This document shows positions 1 through 5,503 of a stretch of 5,503 nt of DNA, in pieces. The stretch covers positions 1 to 5,503 of the forward strand of contig JAQTUC010000099.1 of the NCBI GenBank assembly GCA_028710385.1, read 5' to 3'. The stretch's first letter is position 1. The number at the start of each line of letters is the position of its first letter. Origin of the DNA: Candidatus Omnitrophota bacterium (GTDB lineage Bacteria > Omnitrophota > Gorgyraeia > Duberdicusellales > 4484-171). The notes beneath the pieces were generated by a model. It was not told where the DNA came from and did no database searches. It saw only the letters and a program-made list of their open reading frames with translations. A program made the translations under genes and the position numbers.

Positions 1-2303
1 AGATAAGAACTTGTGCCCTTGCCTCCTGTTTCCGGGCTTATGTCTATGCGTAAAAACGGCAGGATTACTACTGAAAATTCAAGGCCTTTTGATTTGTGTA
101 TGGTTAAAACTTTTATGGAATCGCTATGGGTAGCATCAACATATAAATCATCTATAACCGCTGTTTCAAGATAGGCTAAAAACTGGCTAAGCCCAACATA
201 ATCCGCCTCTTTTGATTTTATAAGCTCAAGGAACTTCATAAAGAAAGCCTGGTGATTGGGAAAGTTCTCAAAAACTTCAAAACGGCTGTAAATTGAAGTA
301 ACCAGCTCATACGGAGAAATAAAACCCACGTTTTTAAAAAGCTCTTCAAAATAGCTCTGCCATATTTGAGGAAACTTAGCGCGGAATTTGAGATAAAGTG
401 AAAGATTATTTTTCGCTCTATCCTCTTTGCGCAGGTTAAAGATGAAAGACGTTACTTCTTCGGTTTTAATTTTGGCGGCTTGCGAAAACAATTCGCCGAG
501 CGTAAACGCGCAGAAACTTAAATCGTCAATAGGGGAGTTGAGGAACCTAAGAAGCGATATTATTTCTTTTATCAGATGATGCTCTGCTATGCTTAAAGTT
601 TTTTCCGATTCAACAGGTATTTTTTCGCGCAGCAGCCAGCTGCTCAACAACTCAACATCGTCATTCCCTCTTGCAAGAATTGCTATGTCTTCGTAATCAA
701 AGCGGCCGCGAAGCTCTTTTATAAGCTTAAGAAGCTTGTCCTTTACTGCGTCATAATTCTGCTGTTTGGTTTTTCCAACAATGCGCTCAACTGAGACAAA
801 ACCTTCTTTATTGCTGTCCTGATAGCTCTGGGAAGAATCTTTAAATACCTCTAGAACTTCTTCAATATTATCTTTATCGGCAAATTCATCTGCCATACCG
901 CTGTCTATAATCGCCCGGCGCAAATTATCTTTTGAAAAAATTTCATTATTAAATTCCACTATTGCTTTCTGACTGCGCCAGTTATTTACAAGATGTTTCG
1001 GTATAACATTAAATCTTCCGGAAAAATCATTCTTAACCAGGTCAAATAATCCTGCTTCTCCTGCGCGGAAACGGTAAATAGCCTGTTTCTTATCTCCTAC
1101 ATAAAAAAGCGAACCTCCGGTTGAAAGCGCGTCCTCAACCATAGGGAAAAGGTTACGCCATTGAAGTTCGCTTGTGTCCTGGAATTCATCAATTAAATAA
1201 TGGGTAAAACGCGTTGCAAGGCGGTAATAAAGCTCAGGCAAACCCAAATCTTCGCTAAAAAGCAGATGCGCCTTATGGTTTAATTCTTCAAGAAAAAGTA
1301 TGTCTTCTTTTTTTGAGACTGAATGGAAGAAATAAAGGAATTTGTTAAAAAGCTTTACGTAAGGATTATATGCGGCGGTTGAATCAAACTCAATCAACTC
1401 GGTTAATTCTTTGGAAATTTTCTTCCATTTTTTTTCAAAGTCTGCCTCGCATTCTTTGTCCTTATTCATAGGCGGAAATTGCGCGCTTAAACATACGGGT
1501 AAATCCGCTATATCAAATATGCCTTCTTTTTGGTTTAGAAAATTGTTGATTGAGCGTATGGCGTTTGCGTTTAACCCCTGCGGAAAGCTGAAGGAAAGTT
1601 CTTTAATAAGCTCATAAATATATTTTCTTTTTTTAATTAAATCTTTTGTTTCTGCTTTGTAGGGAGAAAAATAACCGGCATATTTATTGCTTAATTGAAA
1701 CAGCGATTCAATTAATTTCAAAATATCCTCTTTCGGGAACCAGCCGTTTCTGTTTTCAACGAAAAGATAATGCTGGAGAAAATCTTCAAGCAAATCATAC
1801 ATTTCCTTGTCGCTGGCAGCAGCATCAAGGGTAAGGTCAAAACAATAAGCGAGATACTGCGAATAATCATTTTTTATCTGAAAATTCGCCGAGCGGTCAA
1901 TGTTTAAAGCGCAGCCTGAAAGAATGGCATTTATGAAACTATCTATGGTTTTAACCTGGAAGAAATTATAATGCTTTATCAGCTCATCCATTATAAGCCG
2001 GCACTTGTCATTTACATCTTTTTCTGAATAACCCAAAGAGCCGAGCATTTCTTTTTCTTCTTCGCTGTCTGTGAATTTTTTTAAAGCAATTTTTTTAAGC
2101 AACTCAAGAATTCTTTCCTTCATCTCAATTGTGGCTTTGTTGGTAAAAGTTATGGCAAGAATATTGCGAAGCGGGACGCCTAATTCTTCCGGGCGAGGGC
2201 TTACGATAAGCTGCAGGTATCTTTTTGCCAAAGCAAAGGTTTTCCCGCTTCCTGCGGAAGCTTCAACAACCACTACTTCGGAAGGACCTATTTGATTGCT
2301 CAT
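1..2303 (-). CDS. UvrD/AddA-like superfamily 1 helicase (ATP-dependent exonuclease subunit A type), C-terminus off window
   Basis: The frame is open from an ATG at 2303-2301 to the window edge (767 complete codons), so the C-terminus is missing. The SF1A helicase motifs appear in order: Walker A ASAGSGKT at residues 15-22, motif Ia TFTNKAT at 52-58, Walker B DEFQDT from D372/E373, motif III GDKKQAIYRFR from 403, motif IV NWRS at 441-444, and motif V TIHKSKGLEF at 734-743. Motif VI and any PD-(D/E)XK nuclease domain would lie beyond the edge. The ASAGSGKT start at the very N-terminus, the GDKKQAIYRFRAG form of motif III and the long 1A/1B insertions fit AddA/RecB-type enzymes, which process double-strand breaks for recombination, better than plain UvrD or PcrA. 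No AddB-like partner is upstream; it could lie beyond the left edge. No clear Shine-Dalgarno precedes the ATG. The helicase family is certain. The AddA subtype is inferred, because the nuclease domain is not visible. Confidence 0.93.
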   Translation of the reverse strand, partial: MSNQIGPSEVVVVEASAGSGKTFALAKRYLQLIVSPRPEELGVPLRNILAITFTNKATIEMKERILELLKKIALKKFTDSEEEKEMLGSLGYSEKDVNDKCRLIMDELIKHYNFFQVKTIDSFINAILSGCALNIDRSANFQIKNDYSQYLAYCFDLTLDAAASDKEMYDLLEDFLQHYLFVENRNGWFPKEDILKLIESLFQLSNKYAGYFSPYKAETKDLIKKRKYIYELIKELSFSFPQGLNANAIRSINNFLNQKEGIFDIADLPVCLSAQFPPMNKDKECEADFEKKWKKISKELTELIEFDSTAAYNPYVKLFNKFLYFFHSVSKKEDILFLEELNHKAHLLFSEDLGLPELYYRLATRFTHYLIDEFQDTSELQWRNLFPMVEDALSTGGSLFYVGDKKQAIYRFRAGEAGLFDLVKNDFSGRFNVIPKHLVNNWRSQKAIVEFNNEIFSKDNLRRAIIDSGMADEFADKDNIEEVLEVFKDSSQSYQDSNKEGFVSVERIVGKTKQQNYDAVKDKLLKLIKELRGRFDYEDIAILARGNDDVELLSSWLLREKIPVESEKTLSIAEHHLIKEIISLLRFLNSPIDDLSFCAFTLGELFSQAAKIKTEEVTSFIFNLRKEDRAKNNLSLYLKFRAKFPQIWQSYFEELFKNVGFISPYELVTSIYSRFEVFENFPNHQAFFMKFLELIKSKEADYVGLSQFLAYLETAVIDDLYVDATHSDSIKVLTIHKSKGLEFSVVILPFLRIDISPETGGKGTSSY

Positions 2304-2320
2304 TTTATTTGGTATCGGGA

Positions 2321-2348
2321 GTTAAAAGTAAGAAGATCCTGCTTCTAC
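2321..2348 (-). terminator. Weak hairpin plus short T-run after the DUF362 gene
   Basis: In the 83-nt gap between the DUF362 stop and the helicase start, GTAGAAG and CTTCTTAC can pair (7 bp with one bulged base, 6-nt loop at 2336-2341). TTTT follows on the minus strand. The stem is AT-rich and the T-run is short, so at best this is a leaky terminator or attenuator. No promoter-like sequence remains between it and the helicase ATG, which argues for read-through. Confidence 0.25.
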
Positions 2349-2386
2349 CTGGCATGCTGACGGTTATTTTTTACCTTTGGCCTGTT

Positions 2387-3439
2387 TTATATTTCAACAA
2401 GCTCATAATTGAGGCTGCCTAAACCAAGAGTCTCTGCGTATTGAAGATGATGAAGGTAGTTTATTTTAGGATGACACTCCAGAATAGCGTCACGGTTTTC
2501 CTGTTTTTGCACAAGATCCAGGCTTGCTTTATCTATGGCAACAGGGTCGTAACTAAAAAGTATTCCTATGTCTTTTATAAAACCTGCGCTTTCTTTGTTC
2601 ATGCAATCGCATTCCTTGGTTATGTAAAGGCAAAAATTTACGTATGCGCATTTGATGTTTTTTGTAACGGCGTACGCATATTCAGCCATTTTCTCGCCCA
2701 TTAAATTGTATTCTTCAGACCAGACTATATCCACGGCACCGCGCGGGCAAACACTTATGCACTGGGCGCAGCCTATGCATTTTTCTTTTACAACATAACA
2801 TTTAGCCTCTCCTTTTTCTATTGCCTGCGCCGGACAGCTCTTTACGCACATACCGCACATAATACATTTTTTTTCTGATATAACCGGCTGCATGGTGCAA
2901 TGCTGCGAAAGCTTGCCTCTCCTCGCGGCGCAACCCATTCCAAGGTTCTTTACTGCCGCGCCAAAACCTGTGAGCATATGCCCGGTTAAATGCGAAAGCA
3001 CCAGAAGAAAATCCACATCAAACAGCGCTTTAGCGAGGAAACAGGTTTTAAAATGCTTTTTATCAATTTTTGCCTCAATATAATCGTTACCTTTTATGCC
3101 ATCTGCGATTACGATAGGCATATTCGTTTTGGCAAAACCATGCCCGTAAGCCAGGTTCATATGGTCAACTGCGTTCATCCGCTCTCCGCGGTATAAAGTG
3201 TTTGTCTCAAACAGAAAAGGCCGGCTCTGGCATTTTTTTAAAAATTTTGACAAAGGAATCAGGAAGTTAGGGTTGATGAAAGACTTATTGCCTTTTTCTC
3301 CGAAATGTATTTTAAGCCCTACAAAGTTGTCTTTTTTAAAATTTTCCGTTATGCCTGCAATCTTAAGCCCGTCCACTATAATATCGGGGCGCTTAAGAAG
3401 TTCTTCGTAGGATATTTTTTTGAAAAAAACTTTAGACAT
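2387..3439 (-). CDS. DUF362 domain protein with two [4Fe-4S] ferredoxin motifs
   Basis: This is a complete 350-residue protein starting at the ATG at 3439-3437. A DUF362 domain is split around a ferredoxin insert. The N-terminal part (about 1-180) ends in the family signature GFGAAVKNLGMGCAARRGK (159-176 region, with C170). Two clusters follow: C192-x2-C195-x2-C198-x3-C202-P and C221-x2-C224-x2-C227-x3-C231-P, the classic pattern for two [4Fe-4S] centres. The C-terminal part (about 250-345) has C277-D-C279 and DIGILFSYDPVAIDKASLDL, also typical of the family. There is no signal peptide or membrane segment, so it should be a soluble cytoplasmic iron-sulfur protein. DUF362 proteins are common in anaerobes and have no settled general function; an electron-transfer role is inferred from the clusters only. 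It begins 8 nt after the PilZ stop and has no clear Shine-Dalgarno, so translational coupling is likely. Confidence 0.95.
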   Translation of the reverse strand: MSKVFFKKISYEELLKRPDIIVDGLKIAGITENFKKDNFVGLKIHFGEKGNKSFINPNFLIPLSKFLKKCQSRPFLFETNTLYRGERMNAVDHMNLAYGHGFAKTNMPIVIADGIKGNDYIEAKIDKKHFKTCFLAKALFDVDFLLVLSHLTGHMLTGFGAAVKNLGMGCAARRGKLSQHCTMQPVISEKKCIMCGMCVKSCPAQAIEKGEAKCYVVKEKCIGCAQCISVCPRGAVDIVWSEEYNLMGEKMAEYAYAVTKNIKCAYVNFCLYITKECDCMNKESAGFIKDIGILFSYDPVAIDKASLDLVQKQENRDAILECHPKINYLHHLQYAETLGLGSLNYELVEI

Positions 3440-3447
3440 GCGAGTTT

Positions 3448-3795
3448 TTAAAGAGAGGTTTCTTTTAGCCTTTTTGTATAATAATTTGCGAATTTTTCCT
3501 GTTTATCCGATTCAATCTCCATTATCTGCCCGCCACAGAAATAACCCTGGTCCGTGTCAATAAATTCAGACCAGACTATTGCCACCTTAAGCTTAACTGA
3601 CTCAAATTCTTCAGGTATAAAATAATCAATCATAAGAACGTGCCCTCTTTTCCATTCCATCTCGCAGTTAAAGCATATACCCATGGGCGTTACGTCGCAT
3701 GCTTTCGCCTTAAAGCATTTTGCTACCTCATTTAACGGGCGCACCTCAAGGAAATCACAAACTTTTAATCTTACAAGCCGTCTATTATTTGCCAT
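3448..3795 (-). CDS. PilZ-domain protein, probable c-di-GMP receptor
   Basis: This is a single-domain protein of 115 residues. The two c-di-GMP-binding elements of PilZ are present near the N-terminus: R5-R-L-V-R9 (RxxxR) and D34-V-T36-P-M-G39 (the D/N-x-S/T-x-x-G motif). A beta-rich remainder follows, with W75 and a YFCGGQIMEIE strand at 85-94 that matches the usual closing strand of the barrel. No other domain is attached, so it would act as a stand-alone adaptor; its partner is unknown. I chose the ATG at 3795-3793. The longer reading begins at a TTG (3822) and would add nine residues that do not look like PilZ and would absorb the TATAAT box. No Shine-Dalgarno precedes the ATG. It sits 42 nt after mazG and 8 nt before the DUF362 gene. 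Confidence 0.9.
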   Translation of the reverse strand: MANNRRLVRLKVCDFLEVRPLNEVAKCFKAKACDVTPMGICFNCEMEWKRGHVLMIDYFIPEEFESVKLKVAIVWSEFIDTDQGYFCGGQIMEIESDKQEKFANYYTKRLKETSL

Positions 3796-3801
3796 ATATT
3801 T

Positions 3802-3807
3802 ATTATA
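3802..3807 (-). promoter_or_regulatory. Candidate -10 box for pilZ, possibly giving a leaderless mRNA
   Basis: A perfect TATAAT on the minus strand is followed by six bases (AAATAT) and then the PilZ ATG. Sigma70 spacing would place transcription start at or next to the A of the ATG, which would give a leaderless transcript. The region 17 bp upstream (3825-3830, ATAGAT) is a poor -35 match, and the surroundings are AT-rich, so a chance match is possible. Confidence 0.35.
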
Positions 3808-3815
3808 ATTGAAAC

Positions 3816-3840
3816 TAAACAAATATCTATATTTTGTTTA
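3816..3840. repeat. AT-rich inverted repeat overlapping the mazG stop and the pilZ -35 region
   Basis: The 11-base arm TAAACAAATAT (3816-3826) is the reverse complement of ATATTTTGTTTA (3829-3840) apart from one extra base, with only two bases (CT) between the arms. It includes the mazG stop codon and lies where the -35 region of the pilZ promoter candidate would be. The short centre fits a dimeric repressor or activator site better than an RNA hairpin. No T-run follows on the minus strand, so it is not an intrinsic terminator. Confidence 0.45.
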
Positions 3841-4569
3841 CTGGAGTCCTTTCCTGGGACGACGTCCCGCTCCTCTATTTTCTGCGGGATTTCCCGCAGC
3901 ATCACCGGAAAGGGAATATTTTGAATTTTCTGCTTCTTTTATAACTTTTTCACGAAGCACATTCTCAGGGTCAAGATTATACAAAGAAGAAAGCCTGCCT
4001 ACCTCAAACAACAATTCGCCCAAAACAGCTTTTTTGTTCCTGCATTTATAAAACGAATTGAGCTTGTCTTTTATTCTTTCGGAAATTTCCTCTTTTTTAT
4101 ATTCTTTTTTATTTTTAATGTGCGCATATTCTTTAAAGAAAATATCGGAGAGTAAAAGCGCGGGCGCCATTTGGGGAAGCCTCTCTTTTATGGTTTTTCT
4201 TTTTTTATGCTTCGCCTTATGCTTAATCCAGAAGGCAAGCACCTCTTTGTCGGTTTTCAATTTGGTGTTGGAAAACACATGCGGATGACGCAATACAAGC
4301 TTTTCATTTACGTGTTTTAGAACTTCCTTAAGGGTGAATTTATTTTTTTCATTAAACATATCTGCGATAACTATAAGTATAAGAAAGATGTCTCCTAATT
4401 CTTCCCTTACTGATTCGCTTTTGTTTTTGCTTATTTCATCTATAAGCTCATACGTTTCTTCAAGGATAAATTTTTTGTAGTTTTCAATTGTCTGAGCCCT
4501 GTCCCAGGGGCATCCTCCGGGAGCCCGCAATTTTCTTATAGTTTTAACCAACGCGTCAAATTCTTTCAT
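3838..4569 (-). CDS. mazG: MazG-family nucleoside triphosphate pyrophosphohydrolase
   Basis: The product is 243 residues from the ATG at 4569-4567; a TTG at 4596 would add nine residues but lies inside the nitroreductase end. MazG enzymes hydrolyse (d)NTPs to NMP and pyrophosphate, removing damaged nucleotides and lowering ppGpp effects. The N-terminal domain carries LRAPGGCPWD (14-23), the metal-binding EExxE (E37, E38, E41) and E57-L-G-D60, then LRHPHVF (93-99). A basic linker (about 115-130) leads to a second, degenerate MazG half (181-212, LGELLFEVGRL). The usual ELGD there reads LGE, so only the first half retains the full acidic set. E. coli MazG is about 263 residues, so the length is normal. 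The last 25 or so residues (GDAAGNPAENRGAGRRPRK) are not MazG-like and are encoded by the palindromic element at 3848-3913. The start lies 5 nt after the nitroreductase stop. Confidence 0.95.
   Translation of the reverse strand: MKEFDALVKTIRKLRAPGGCPWDRAQTIENYKKFILEETYELIDEISKNKSESVREELGDIFLILIVIADMFNEKNKFTLKEVLKHVNEKLVLRHPHVFSNTKLKTDKEVLAFWIKHKAKHKKRKTIKERLPQMAPALLLSDIFFKEYAHIKNKKEYKKEEISERIKDKLNSFYKCRNKKAVLGELLFEVGRLSSLYNLDPENVLREKVIKEAENSKYSLSGDAAGNPAENRGAGRRPRKGLQ
3848..3913. repeat. 66-bp GC-rich nested-palindrome element inside the mazG 3' end
   Basis: An outer inverted repeat, CCTTTCC (3848-3854) and GGAAAGG (3907-3913), encloses two perfect inner palindromes. These are GGGACG-A-CGTCCC (3856-3868) and CTGCGGGA-TT-TCCCGCAG (3882-3899). 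The GC content is about 59% by hand count, clearly above the surroundings. The length is 22 codons exactly, so an insertion would keep the frame; it encodes MazG residues of about 219-241. Paired hairpins inside a closing stem resemble REP/BIME or Rickettsia-type palindromic elements. Only one copy is in this window, so its status as a dispersed repeat is inferred. Confidence 0.6.
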
Positions 4570-4574
4570 ATTTC

Positions 4575-5159
4575 TTATATTTTGTTGTAATGCCAAATGT
4601 CATTAAGCGGCCTTTTGGGAACGTGCAGCCTGTTTTTCCCGTCAAGCCAGTATTTTATATTCCTGGAATCAGTTTCAAGTTTAGGAGCCTCATCGGGAAA
4701 GCCTGCGGCAATTACTGAATCAATTTCGTATTTTGAACCTAAATCAAAAGTTTTGTTTAAACTGTCTTTATTGATATTCTGCAGCCAGCAGGAGCCGATT
4801 CCGAATGATAAAAGCGAAAGCATGATATTCTCCGCTGCCGCTCCTATATCGCGAAGATTGGGAGCTGCTGACTTTTCTTTATTAACAAGCAATATAATGT
4901 AAAAATAGGGCGCCTGTTTTTTTGGGGGATTTCTTTTCGGCGCGATATAAGCTGCGAAACGAAGGCAGTTAAACACTTTTTCTTTCAGGGTACTGCCATT
5001 TACGACAAGATACTCCAGAAATTGCAGATTTGCCGCAGACGGAGCAAGGCGTGCGCAATTGAGCGCCTTTTTTATTATTTTTAAAGGGACTTCTTTTTGC
5101 TTAAAAAACCTGATGCTGCGCCGTTTAAGTATTATTTTGTGTGTTTTATTATCTGCCAT
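4575..5159 (-). CDS. Nitroreductase-family FMN-dependent oxidoreductase
   Basis: This is a soluble protein of 194 residues. Nitroreductase-fold signatures appear in order: RRSIRFF (13-19, the phosphate- and FMN-binding start), APSAANLQ (39-46), DIGAAAENIML (104-114) with GIGSCW (120-125), AAGFPDEAPK (151-160) and a closing PKRPLNDI (181-188). Family members use FMN and NAD(P)H to reduce nitro compounds, quinones or other electrophiles; the substrate here cannot be told from sequence. I chose the ATG at 5159-5157: GAAGGA (5170-5175) lies 10 nt upstream as a usable Shine-Dalgarno, whereas the alternative TTG at 5177 would swallow it. The start overlaps the ribD stop by 11 nt, which suggests coupled translation. 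A flavin-biosynthesis gene next to an FMN enzyme is a sensible functional pairing, though that link is inference. Confidence 0.92.
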   Translation of the reverse strand: MADNKTHKIILKRRSIRFFKQKEVPLKIIKKALNCARLAPSAANLQFLEYLVVNGSTLKEKVFNCLRFAAYIAPKRNPPKKQAPYFYIILLVNKEKSAAPNLRDIGAAAENIMLSLLSFGIGSCWLQNINKDSLNKTFDLGSKYEIDSVIAAGFPDEAPKLETDSRNIKYWLDGKNRLHVPKRPLNDIWHYNKI

Positions 5160-5382
5160 AATCCGGATATCCTTCAACCAATATATCCTGCCCGATTTTT
5201 TTAATTTCCATTTTGCTTATAAAAGGAGATTCCTTAAGCGGCAAACCGTTCCCGCCGACAGAAGCCAGGGACTTTCTCCCTCCCAGGATTTTCGGCGCAA
5301 TGAAAAAATATACCTTATCTACAAGTTTTTCCTCAAAAAAGTTGGCAACTGTCTCTGAACCGCCCTCAACAAACACAGACAT
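5149..5382 (-). CDS. ribD: RibD C-terminal (reductase) domain fragment, 5'-truncated
   Basis: This is the end of a riboflavin-biosynthesis reductase, which reduces the ribosyl group of the diaminopyrimidine intermediate with NADPH. Visible family features are VFVEGGSETVANFF (the EGG loop, residues 3-16 from the ATG at 5382), LVDKVYFFIAPKILGG (20-35) and the closing strand KKIGQDILVEG (61-71). Full RibD is about 360 residues and a stand-alone reductase about 220; here only some 77 remain. The deaminase half and the start of the reductase half, including much of the NADPH site, are absent. RibD-like sequence appears to continue a few codons upstream (GI before the M), then an in-frame TGA (5400-5398) closes the frame. 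The ATG at 5382 is therefore an internal Met, not the native start. The gene is broken at the junction with tsaE sequence. A related reductase of the DHFR/RibD fold is possible, but RibD fits best. Confidence 0.8.
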   Translation of the reverse strand: MSVFVEGGSETVANFFEEKLVDKVYFFIAPKILGGRKSLASVGGNGLPLKESPFISKMEIKKIGQDILVEGYPDYGR

Positions 5383-5383
5383 T

Positions 5384-5401
5384 ATGCCCTGCCACTTTCA
5401 A
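5384..5401. other. Breakpoint joining ribD and tsaE fragments head to head
   Basis: To the left, the minus strand reads into the middle of RibD. To the right, the plus strand reads the middle of TsaE. Both genes lack their 5' parts and no intergenic sequence lies between them. The exact point is uncertain by several bases; RibD-like residues run to about 5388-5397 and TsaE-like residues begin at about 5399. Confidence 0.7.
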
Positions 5402-5503
5402 TCGACCGACGAGCTGGAGACTGTCGGGTTTGAGGAATATTTTTACGGAAAAGGGGTTACCGCGATAGAGTGGGCGGATAAAATAAAAAAATACCTTCCC
5501 GCA
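5399..5503 (+). CDS. tsaE: TsaE C-terminal fragment (t6A tRNA modification ATPase), both ends missing
   Basis: The plus-strand frame reads QSTDELETVGFEEYFYG, then GVTAIEWADKI and KKYLP, open to the window edge. This matches the TsaE/YjeE segment that follows the Walker B-like DLYRL motif: an ELExxGxEEYF helix, a GVxxIEW strand and a helix ending in LP. TsaE is the small P-loop ATPase that works with TsaB and TsaD to make N6-threonylcarbamoyladenosine at position 37 of tRNAs reading ANN codons. The first 80 or so residues (Walker A, switch regions, DLYRL) are absent, and roughly 30-40 C-terminal residues lie beyond the edge. An in-frame ATG at 5384 belongs to sequence that looks like ribD on the other strand and is not a real start. 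As it stands, the fragment cannot encode an active protein. Confidence 0.8.

Noticed and set aside
3796..3822. TTG start adding nine residues to PilZ
   Set aside because: The extra residues (MFSFNYNKY) are not part of the PilZ fold, lie over the TATAAT box and have no ribosome-binding site; the ATG at 3795 gives the standard PilZ beginning.
3816..3840. Intrinsic terminator after mazG
   Set aside because: The stem is AT-rich with a 2-base loop, and no T-run follows on the minus strand.
4570..4596. TTG start for MazG at 4596
   Set aside because: It would overlap the nitroreductase end by 22 nt and precede the normal MazG N-terminus. The ATG at 4569 begins directly with the family's first helix.
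5160..5177. TTG start for the nitroreductase at 5177
   Set aside because: This region contains the GAAGGA that serves the ATG at 5159, and the six added residues are outside the conserved start of the family.
1411..5358. Plus-strand open frames of about 60-100 codons, such as 1411-1617, 3198-3410, 4597-4902 and 5059-5358
   Set aside because: All lie opposite well-supported minus-strand genes, show no family motifs and have compositions expected of antisense frames.
5383..5503. RibD continuing upstream through a one-base frameshift in the GGG run near 5387-5389
   Set aside because: The shifted minus frame is open to the edge but reads like a shadow (aromatic and basic runs) and does not look like the RibD region before the EGG loop. 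The plus strand over the same bases gives a clear TsaE segment.

Overview
This window is a compact, AT-leaning bacterial segment in which nearly every base is coding and nearly all genes lie on the minus strand. PilZ and AddA-type proteins point to Bacteria. The low GC, the scarcity of Shine-Dalgarno sequences and the gene mix suggest an uncultivated anaerobic Gram-negative lineage, perhaps Omnitrophota- or Elusimicrobiota-like. That placement is a low-confidence impression, not something I can prove.

Read in the direction of transcription (right to left), the layout is as follows. A 5'-truncated ribD reductase fragment (5149-5382) overlaps a nitroreductase-family flavoprotein by 11 nt. The nitroreductase is followed after 5 nt by a MazG-type nucleotide pyrophosphohydrolase. 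A 42-nt gap holding a palindrome and a TATAAT box separates MazG from a small PilZ-domain protein. Eight nt later comes a DUF362 protein with two [4Fe-4S] motifs. After an 83-nt gap comes the start of a large UvrD/AddA-like helicase that runs off the left edge (767 codons visible). The order and tight spacing suggest one transcription unit of mixed housekeeping and stress functions: flavin synthesis and a flavoenzyme, nucleotide-pool cleaning, c-di-GMP sensing, redox chemistry and recombinational repair. A secondary promoter may lie before pilZ.

The right end is abnormal. From about 5399 to the edge, the plus strand encodes the C-terminal part of TsaE (t6A tRNA modification ATPase) without its P-loop half. 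It meets ribD head to head, and ribD also lacks its 5' part. Two unrelated genes both broken at one point mark a rearrangement breakpoint or, more likely given the roughly 105-bp tail, a chimeric assembly end.

The other notable item is a 66-bp GC-rich nested-palindrome element (3848-3913) that supplies the whole C-terminal tail of MazG. It resembles an in-frame REP-like or palindromic-repeat insertion. I found no RNA genes, CRISPR arrays, transposase genes or complete novel defence system.
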